Assembly: GCA_964587755.1 (NCBI GenBank)
Contig: CAZPMC010000028.1
Location: 1 to 28,869, forward strand
Length of the DNA: 28,869 nucleotides
Direction of reading: 5' to 3'
Source: CAZPMC01 sp964587755
GTDB taxonomy: Bacteria > Bacillota > Clostridia > Acetivibrionales > DTU013
Part shown: piece after piece, positions 22,490 to 28,869 of the stretch
How the letters are laid out: every line of letters starts with the position of its first letter
Position numbering within the stretch: position 1 is the stretch's first letter
Made by a program: the position numbers and the translations under genes
The notes under the pieces: generated by a model
Told to the model about the DNA's origin: nothing
Database searches by the model: none
Seen by the model: only the letters and a program-made list of their open reading frames with translations

Positions 22490-25400
22490 TTACAGGTCGC
22501 CGGTTTTTTCCAGAAGCTTAACAAATGCCGCAACCACCTCTGCACGGGTCATTTGATTATTTGGGTGGAATCTTCCATCATATGAAAGCTCCATAACCTT
22601 CATATCAACAATCAACTCTACTTGATTAAAATACCCGTTTCCAATAGAGCTTTCATCGGCAATATCGACTCTTCCGTTTGGCCTTAATGCGGAAATAGTC
22701 ACACCTTTTTTTACAGAAAACAGCTTTATAAGAACTGCAGCAGTTTCCTGCCGCTTCACATTTTTAGGAAGTGAATTAGCATTTATTATTCCACTGAGTC
22801 CAAGCTTTACGTTTTTCTGTCTGATATCCAATCCCACATTTTCAGAGCTCTTGCCAATTACCTTTTCATAAAGCAGAACCACCTCTTTACATGTAGCCGT
22901 ATTGTCGGGCATAAAGCCGGAATTGATACCTGCAAAAACATCTGCCAGATCATATTTAGACGTAATCTTTGTAATATGCTTATATGCCCAATGGCTTACC
23001 GGCACGTCTACCATACTGCTTTGATTAACCAGAATCACATATTTGGCAGGTTTCGAAAGATTGAATCTTATTGCGGTGTTTTTATCAACAGTGCTCATTG
23101 AAATCTTTCGCCATGAAGCATCCCCCTGGTAAAGTGTATAGGGAGTTTTTACACCATTGCTAGCGTTAAATGACATCTTTACAGATACCGGCGCTTCAAA
23201 GTCGGTAATATTCCTTATGGTATTACTCAGCTTAACAGATACTATTGTAGAATTTATATAGAATGAAAGCTCTCTTTCTATCATCTCTATAAGAGTCTTT
23301 GTATATTTATCTACCATTTGGTCATAGGCTGTGCCGCTTCCCGTATAAGTATTTAAAAGCATATTGAGCTTTTCGATAACAAGTCCGTTCTCCTCATCGT
23401 ACAGCTTATCATGGAAAAGAGTCTTCAATTCACTGTCAGGTTTGGAAATGCCTATAGCTTGAATGCTCAGCTCATTAATTTCCGTCACTCTTTTTGCTGC
23501 CTTTGGAAGTGCTGTTGATGTGGCAGTAGACCTTGAAACAGCAACCTTCACGTAAATATCCTTTACTCCTTGCCTCTGACTGATCTCCTTAAGCCACGGG
23601 TTAGCAGTAGCGTTAATTGTAGAGGGCCTTAGTATCAGCTCGGAACCCGAAGTTCTTATCAATAGATTTTTGTTTTTCAAATTCATTGCTCTTATTACTG
23701 ATATGGGCACATATATTTCATCCGTTTTCAGGTTAACGGTAATTTCCGTCATGTCAATGGTAAATGTATCAATAGAAGTATTTAAAAGAGCATCTGCGAC
23801 TCTGTCGCCTTTTAACAGTATAATATTTGCACTGCTGCCGATAGATACCCTCCAGTAATACCCCTTTTCCAGCTCTTCCATTTTATCTAGAAATACTGCC
23901 CTCTGCTGCTCCTCACGGTCTGTATTGTCATAATCATCCTGGTTAAATTCCGTTCTTGTATTTACAGGCCCTATATATTTGGAATATGCGATTAAATCAG
24001 TCTGGACAGGGTCAATCTTTACCGACCTGACCTTTATATAGTATTTCACATTTGACCTTAAGGGCTGCCTTGTAACTATCCCACCGGGAAGTGTCACCAG
24101 GGTGCTCTTTATTTTTGCATAATAGTAAAGATTATCTGAATTGAGGGTTGATAAAGCTTCCTGCGTGTAATAGGGCAATATTGCCCCGTCCTTATTTATA
24201 TATTGCTCCAGATCACTTGGCGAAAGGACCGTATATTCCTTCTCCCCCTCTGCCATTATTGCAATATCATATCGGGAATAGCTGTCCAAAGGTTTACCAA
24301 CCCATTTAACCTCAATCTCATGATAACCGTCTCTTGTTTTGAGGCCGGTTTTATTATAAACAACGGTATTGTTGCCCTTAGCTACCTTTACATCATAATA
24401 GGAATCCAGCTCCAAACCGCTGATTCTTCCATAATAAGTTCTCCCGTCCTTATCCTTTACAATGGAAGCTCTGGACCTGGTCAAAAGCTTATAATCAGCA
24501 TCCTTTTCCCCTTTTACGTAAATCCTGAAATCATCGGCTGTCAGGCCCGGGGTGCTGTCGGTCCAGTATATGCCCAGCTCTGCTTTCAACACTACCTCTA
24601 ATGAAGTCGGAGCTTCAATAAGGGAAGTGGTAACGGGTATGGATACCCAAACGCTTTCTGATTCGGGCACTAATACATCCCTTTGACTGTCTGTTCTGAC
24701 AGCCTTGAGGCTGAAATAATAGAGCTTATTTGGGAACATCCTCTTGTCGACAGTGTATGTACATGTCTTTGTTGCAGGGTCATAGGAAAATTTGCCGGTG
24801 TGAGCAATATTCAAAGGGTCAAGATAGACCTTATTGTCATTTACCCCGTCACTTAAAATATCATATTCCTGAATGAAGCTTAAATACTCAGGATCATCTT
24901 TATAGCTGTCAAGCCTGTCCAATGTACCCACCTTGTAAGAGGTGCGAATTAATTCGTATATAACATCGCTCTCCTTCATTTCCCATGTAAATGTTACACT
25001 GTCGCCGGTGAGCAGCTGGTTTGTCCCTGCGTCTACTGCAATTCTGAAATCTGTCGGAGCCAATGGCTTTCTCAGATTATCATCCGGCGGAGTTATGCCA
25101 AGCACAATCGTTGTGACAGGAAGTATAGCCGTATCAATTGATTCTCTTGATATTACAACAGCATAGCCATTTGACCTGTCCTTAACCACAAATCTTGTCC
25201 TGACTTTGAAATAATATGTTGTATTGGGAAGAAGCTTTTCTCCTACCAATGTGTATATATCACTTGCCGGTTCACCTTCTTCAGGTGCCGCAAATTGTGA
25301 TATCCTTGCTCTTACGGAGGTGCTCTGCGGATCTTCGGCTCCCGTGAAGAGCACATCCCCGTCAGGCTTTTCCGTAGTCCCTAATAGTGTAAAGTCAGTA

Positions 25401-27529
25401 TCCGTCCTAGTGTTCATATAAATGTCATAATAGGTCTCATATACATAATCTTCATTGTCATGTTCAGAGATGTAATTATTCCAGTCAATATTTGATACCT
25501 TGTCAAATGACAGGTCAATATAGTTCACCACAGGTTCAATAGAAGTATCCTTTCCGTTTGCCGCAAGCTCAAAGTTAGCCGGAAGCGGAACATCAAGCTC
25601 AACCCCATTTAATGTGGTAAAGCTGATGACTATGGACTTGTCCGACATTGCCCCTGGGTCGCTTGAGCCCTTATTTGCCGCCGAAGTAGTATACATTTGC
25701 AGATAGTAGACTGTATTTGGCAGCAGGAAGGATGGATATTCTTCGGGATTTGGTATTGCTGTCTCTATCCCGGCTTCATCCTCCCACTTAAACAGGTCAA
25801 ATGCCTTCATAGTATACGTCAGTCTATTCCCCACCTCTTTAATATCCGGTGAGGTTGCACTTACGTATTTCACCAGTCTGTACTTTGCAGAGTAGCTGTC
25901 CCAGTACATTCCGTCAACGTAGACAGGTACATCCTGGGTAATCTCCGTTTGATTTGTGCTCAACAGAAAATGGAAGTACAGATTATCCTTTACATCATCC
26001 CAGTTTAACGGCTTCTCCCACGAAAAAGTAACGTCGGTGGATTTCACCTGCATATGCTGCAGATCCGGCGTTTTCAAAGCATCAGGAAGCTCCACATCCC
26101 CGATATTTAAAATTCTGTTAACTACTCTGATTCCGGAGGGCAGGGGAGGCCTTGATGTGTCAATTGTAAGCTTGTACGGTAGCGGTAACGACTCAAGTCT
26201 GTCATTGGGATTTTCAGACTTTACAACAATCTTATAATAAATCTCATTGTTAGGATTAACTCCTGTGATTACCGTTATTGCCGAGTTTCCGCTAAAGTAT
26301 GAGTCATCCATCGTTTTCTTAACAGCCCAGTCTCCCGGTAATGACGGTGTGTCGGTGGCTTGTACTTCATAATACAATCTGGGCAGGTTAAGACTTCCCT
26401 GATTGATTTTATATATTTTTATATAAATATTGTTGGCGCTGTCCTTTGTTATTTGAAACCTTATAGGAGTGCTGATGTAAGGCCTGTCGCCCGAGAGCAT
26501 GCTTCCGTTTTGGTCGCCCTTGTTCCCGACAAACACTGCACTTACCTCAGTATTTTCACCATCTCTGAATACAGGCTTTATGTTCATATAGTAAACCGTG
26601 CCCGGAAGCAGCTCGCCATCCGGCAGAACATGGTCCTTTGACGGGTCAGAAACAGGATCTTCCGCGTCTTCATCTGCCTTTCCCAAAAGCTCAAAGCTTA
26701 TAAAGCCTGCTGAGTTCGGAGCCAGAACATTTGCTTTCACTGTCTCTGAGCCTGAAACCATTGCCTCATACCCATTTCCCGCCTTTTTTTCAATCAATAA
26801 TGATGCCTGGTCAGACCCGGTGTCAAGAGAACTAAGGCGGGTTGACAAATTTATTCTATAATTGAGTGTGGATATATCCCTATCGTCATCGTATACCTTG
26901 TTAAGAGCAGTCTCCATATAAGCTAATGCATTGTTGTATTTAGAAGAATTGTATGCATCGATCTGTAAAAAGGTGTTATTATCCGGATTGGGATCCGTCT
27001 GTGGGAAAACTGTCCCGTCGGGGTCGTTAAATACCTTCGGCTGTCTCCAGTTCAGCTTAAGCTTGGGCTTTCCGCCGATCTCACGTCCTCCGCCCGCCAC
27101 TTCTTCATATGGCTGTGAGGGGGTAGAGGATGTAAATGTTATTGAAGGCAAGTAAAATAAAATCCCTCTGCCGATGGGGTTTCCGACAGGCTCCCCTGAT
27201 CCGTCAACAGCTGCGTAAACAACAACACATATATCATATATGTAATCAGCTTCAAGACCCGATATTGATGCCGAATTCTCTTCTAATACAGGATCCGATA
27301 CGACCAAAACAGCTTTGTCGTCAATATCGGGCTTATGGTATGCTATTACAGCAGCACGGGCTCCGCTGATATTATTCCAACTGAATGTAAGGGTACCATT
27401 TTCGAATTTATCGACTGTAATTATAATAGGAATTTCCGCAGCAAATACACCTATGAGTGAACTTCCAAGAATACTATATACAAGCACTGCAATAAGCAAT
27501 GCCGCTATTTTACGCTTAATCCGCATCAT
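22490..27529 (-). CDS. Giant secreted fibronectin-III / SLH surface protein (1679 aa)
   Basis: The first gene of the two-gene surface-protein operon. A signal peptide (about 1-30, ending VFAA) is followed by about eight fibronectin III-like domains to about residue 1230. Repeated late-strand motifs include LLPGTVYYMNIKP, LLPNTVYYLQMYT, LLPNTTYYFKVRT and LRSNVKYYIKVRS. A shared domain (TIDMTEITVNLKTDEIYVPI, then ELILRPSTI) and a longer linker precede three SLH modules from about 1505, starting VPVSHWAYKHIT and ending FHPNNQMTRAEVVAAFVKLL. The ATG at 27529 has GGAGG ten bases upstream and starts the signal peptide; the frame is open 32 codons further without a suitable start. A sigma-D-like promoter lies upstream. 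No catalytic domain is seen. Confidence 0.88.
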   Translation of the reverse strand: MMRIKRKIAALLIAVLVYSILGSSLIGVFAAEIPIIITVDKFENGTLTFSWNNISGARAAVIAYHKPDIDDKAVLVVSDPVLEENSASISGLEADYIYDICVVVYAAVDGSGEPVGNPIGRGILFYLPSITFTSSTPSQPYEEVAGGGREIGGKPKLKLNWRQPKVFNDPDGTVFPQTDPNPDNNTFLQIDAYNSSKYNNALAYMETALNKVYDDDRDISTLNYRINLSTRLSSLDTGSDQASLLIEKKAGNGYEAMVSGSETVKANVLAPNSAGFISFELLGKADEDAEDPVSDPSKDHVLPDGELLPGTVYYMNIKPVFRDGENTEVSAVFVGNKGDQNGSMLSGDRPYISTPIRFQITKDSANNIYIKIYKINQGSLNLPRLYYEVQATDTPSLPGDWAVKKTMDDSYFSGNSAITVITGVNPNNEIYYKIVVKSENPNDRLESLPLPYKLTIDTSRPPLPSGIRVVNRILNIGDVELPDALKTPDLQHMQVKSTDVTFSWEKPLNWDDVKDNLYFHFLLSTNQTEITQDVPVYVDGMYWDSYSAKYRLVKYVSATSPDIKEVGNRLTYTMKAFDLFKWEDEAGIETAIPNPEEYPSFLLPNTVYYLQMYTTSAANKGSSDPGAMSDKSIVISFTTLNGVELDVPLPANFELAANGKDTSIEPVVNYIDLSFDKVSNIDWNNYISEHDNEDYVYETYYDIYMNTRTDTDFTLLGTTEKPDGDVLFTGAEDPQSTSVRARISQFAAPEEGEPASDIYTLVGEKLLPNTTYYFKVRTRFVVKDRSNGYAVVISRESIDTAILPVTTIVLGITPPDDNLRKPLAPTDFRIAVDAGTNQLLTGDSVTFTWEMKESDVIYELIRTSYKVGTLDRLDSYKDDPEYLSFIQEYDILSDGVNDNKVYLDPLNIAHTGKFSYDPATKTCTYTVDKRMFPNKLYYFSLKAVRTDSQRDVLVPESESVWVSIPVTTSLIEAPTSLEVVLKAELGIYWTDSTPGLTADDFRIYVKGEKDADYKLLTRSRASIVKDKDGRTYYGRISGLELDSYYDVKVAKGNNTVVYNKTGLKTRDGYHEIEVKWVGKPLDSYSRYDIAIMAEGEKEYTVLSPSDLEQYINKDGAILPYYTQEALSTLNSDNLYYYAKIKSTLVTLPGGIVTRQPLRSNVKYYIKVRSVKIDPVQTDLIAYSKYIGPVNTRTEFNQDDYDNTDREEQQRAVFLDKMEELEKGYYWRVSIGSSANIILLKGDRVADALLNTSIDTFTIDMTEITVNLKTDEIYVPISVIRAMNLKNKNLLIRTSGSELILRPSTINATANPWLKEISQRQGVKDIYVKVAVSRSTATSTALPKAAKRVTEINELSIQAIGISKPDSELKTLFHDKLYDEENGLVIEKLNMLLNTYTGSGTAYDQMVDKYTKTLIEMIERELSFYINSTIVSVKLSNTIRNITDFEAPVSVKMSFNASNGVKTPYTLYQGDASWRKISMSTVDKNTAIRFNLSKPAKYVILVNQSSMVDVPVSHWAYKHITKITSKYDLADVFAGINSGFMPDNTATCKEVVLLYEKVIGKSSENVGLDIRQKNVKLGLSGIINANSLPKNVKRQETAAVLIKLFSVKKGVTISALRPNGRVDIADESSIGNGYFNQVELIVDMKVMELSYDGRFHPNNQMTRAEVVAAFVKLLEKTGDL

Positions 27530-27609
27530 ATAATGATTTCCTCCAATAAATATCTGCAGTATATACCTGGCTATCTGTAATGGCCACAGACAGATACACT
27601 TCAATTTAT

Positions 27610-27636
27610 ATGTCGGCAAAAGCACTATGGGAATTA
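27610..27636 (-). promoter_or_regulatory. Candidate sigma-D-like promoter for the FnIII-SLH operon
   Basis: TAAT (27633-27636), exactly 15 bp, then GCCGACAT (27610-27617): 3 of 4 and 7 of 8 positions of the flagellar sigma consensus. An overlapping vegetative alternative (TTCCCA, 17 bp, TATAAA) cannot be excluded. The leader would be about 75 bases. Confidence 0.45.
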
Positions 27637-27726
27637 ATAGTACTCAGCCTATTAAAAGATTAAATTAATGTTACGATATAAATTTTGTATACAAGCTTAA
27701 TACTGATAAGTGAAAGGGGGTACAAT

Positions 27727-28239
27727 ATGACCATAAGATATATTTTACTGGTGAGCCTTTTGTCATTAGCTGTGCTCTATGATTTACGCACATACCGTAT
27801 ACCTAACCGGCTTATAGCAGTCGGTTTTATTGCTGGGTTATTGCTTAATCTGATACTCGGCGGGATAAACGGGATACTTACCTCATTAGCTGCTGCTGTT
27901 ATCCCTGCGGTGCTTTTGATAGTTCTTTTCGCTTTGAGAATGCTGGGTGCCGGGGACATTAAACTTTTTTGTTCAATCGGTGCCATTATGGGTATACAAT
28001 TTATATTAAATGCAATAGCCTTTTCATTCATTGCAGGTGGTGTACTGGCTATCATAATTATGGTTTTAAGAGGCAATACCCGGTTTAGGCTTAAAAATGT
28101 CGGGAAATATTTAAAGACCTGTCTTTATACAGGCAAATTTATGCCTTATACAGACTTTAATGATAAGAATGACGGCGGGAAATTTCATTTTTCAGTAGCT
28201 ATAGCAGCCGGATGCCTTATAAGTATTTTAACAAATTAG
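27727..28239 (+). CDS. A24 family (type IV) prepilin peptidase, short form
   Basis: A 170-residue polytopic membrane protease that cleaves the leader of type IV prepilins or similar proteins. The two catalytic aspartates are visible: D19 in YDLRTYRIPN and D77 in LGAGDIKLF (the GxGD motif). Hydrophobic helices fill the rest to about residue 120, and another lies at the C terminus. It lacks the N-terminal methyltransferase domain of PilD, so it is of the CpaA/TadV type. The ATG at 27727 has AAGGGGG upstream; a TTG 14 codons earlier is rejected. No pilin or secretion ATPase gene is in the window, so its substrates must be elsewhere or further along the plus strand. It is divergent from the FnIII-SLH operon and probably co-transcribed with the next gene. 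Confidence 0.9.
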   Translation: MTIRYILLVSLLSLAVLYDLRTYRIPNRLIAVGFIAGLLLNLILGGINGILTSLAAAVIPAVLLIVLFALRMLGAGDIKLFCSIGAIMGIQFILNAIAFSFIAGGVLAIIIMVLRGNTRFRLKNVGKYLKTCLYTGKFMPYTDFNDKNDGGKFHFSVAIAAGCLISILTN

Positions 28240-28262
28240 ACTGCTGAGGTGGAAATATTTCA

Positions 28263-28796
28263 ATGAATGACTCATGCAAGCAGGACAAATTAAATAAAAA
28301 TGTTGTATTAATAGGAATGCCCGGTGCAGGTAAAAGCACCGTTGGGGTTCTTCTTGCAAAAGCCATGAAAATGCCTTTCATTGATACCGACCTGCTTATT
28401 CAGGAACAGCATGGAAGCTTCCTCCAAGAGCTGGTTGATACTCATGGATTTAGTGAATTTATAAAAATAGAGGAAAATGTTATTTTAAGCCTGAATGTCA
28501 CAAATCACATAATTGCCACAGGCGGCAGCGTTGTATACAGCGAGGCAGCAATGAACCATTTAAAGGCTTCAGGGATTCTGGTCTTTTTAAACACGAGATT
28601 ATATCAACTTGAACGCAGATTAAAAAACGCCCACAAACGGGGTATTGCAATGAAGGGGAATCAAACCCTCGGCTCATTATACAGCGAGAGAATCCCCCTT
28701 TACAATAAATATGCTGATATCAGAATTGACTGCGCAAAAAAGCATATTGAAACGATTGTATCAGAAATAAAAAATAAATTAAAAATTTATGAATAA
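28263..28796 (+). CDS. Shikimate-kinase-like P-loop kinase (divergent subfamily)
   Basis: A 177-residue nucleoside-monophosphate-kinase fold protein. Walker A GMPGAGKST (about 18-26), then FIDTDLLIQEQHG with the aspartate that contacts shikimate, and a late ERIPLYNKYADIRID with the conserved arginine. In true shikimate kinases the GFR..E motif supplies another shikimate-binding arginine; here the sequence reads EFIKIEENVI, with isoleucine in that place. The usual TGGG is ATGGSVVYS. From memory, a widely distributed group of shikimate-kinase-like proteins shares the F-x-KIEE and GGSVVYS motifs, so these are probably subfamily marks, not damage. The substrate is therefore uncertain. GAGGTGG lies ten bases before the ATG, 23 bases after the prepilin peptidase stop. 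Confidence 0.82.
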   Translation: MNDSCKQDKLNKNVVLIGMPGAGKSTVGVLLAKAMKMPFIDTDLLIQEQHGSFLQELVDTHGFSEFIKIEENVILSLNVTNHIIATGGSVVYSEAAMNHLKASGILVFLNTRLYQLERRLKNAHKRGIAMKGNQTLGSLYSERIPLYNKYADIRIDCAKKHIETIVSEIKNKLKIYE

Positions 28797-28869
28797 AGGA
28801 TGCCATTTAGGGGCAATAATATAAATGACCTCACAAAATACATTTTGACCCCCTTTACATGGTTAGTCG

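Noticed and set aside
27685..27694. TTGTATACAA palindrome before the prepilin peptidase as an operator
   Set aside because: A single short A+T-rich palindrome with no clear promoter next to it; easily due to chance.
28797..28869. Terminator or new gene start at the window end
   Set aside because: AGGGG and CCCCT could pair only across a long loop without a T tail, and no start with a ribosome binding site is seen before the edge.

Overview
This window comes from an endospore-forming, flagellated Firmicute, most likely a clostridium of the Acetivibrio/Ruminiclostridium (cluster III) type. That placement is inferred. It rests on SpoIIID, SpoIID and a SpoIIQ-like protein, gram-positive style FlgF/FlgG rod genes, SLH-anchored surface proteins, A+T-leaning spacers and strong AGGAGG-type ribosome binding sites with frequent GTG and TTG starts. 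Nearly everything is chromosomal core. I see no tRNA, rRNA, CRISPR array, insertion sequence or phage gene, and no gene-free stretch longer than about 250 bases.

Layout. 1-4735 (minus): an informational block, read as rho, rpmE, yqhQ-like, prmC (cut by the window edge), with an unrecognised cysteine-rich protein upstream of rho. 4895-7045 (minus): a secreted YcdB/YcdC-repeat protein with SLH modules. 7154-10362 (minus): a flagellar rod operon, flgF, flgG and a rod-binding protein, whose last gene is a membrane-anchored phosphodiester glycosidase that overlaps the rod-binding gene. 10578-12073 (minus): mbl and spoIIID. 12320-13690 (plus) is a lone citrate synthase, convergent with a short macrodomain gene (13722-14186, minus). 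14379-18445 (minus): ywmB, murA, spoIID and a spoIIQ-like M23 gene. 18550-27529 (minus): two tandem giant fibronectin-III/SLH surface proteins. 27727-28796 (plus): a small prepilin peptidase and a shikimate-kinase-like protein.

How it fits together. The series ywmB-murA-spoIID-spoIIQ ... spoIIID-mbl-flgF-flgG resembles the arrangement I know from Bacillus subtilis. Here the citrate synthase and macrodomain genes lie inside it. It links cell-wall precursor synthesis (MurA), engulfment peptidoglycan remodelling (SpoIID, SpoIIQ), mother-cell regulation (SpoIIID), wall elongation (Mbl) and the flagellar rod that crosses the wall. Readable control signals match these roles: a sigma-D-type promoter before flgF, a sigma-F-type promoter before the spoIIQ-like gene, a tentative sigma-E promoter before spoIIID, and a perfect vegetative consensus promoter before rho.

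I found no clearly new multi-gene system. The best leads are the sigma-D promoter whose start site falls inside the mbl terminator, the glycosidase coupled to the rod genes, the large charged insertion in Rho, the paired FnIII-SLH giants with a sigma-D-like promoter, and the kinase lacking a canonical shikimate-binding arginine.
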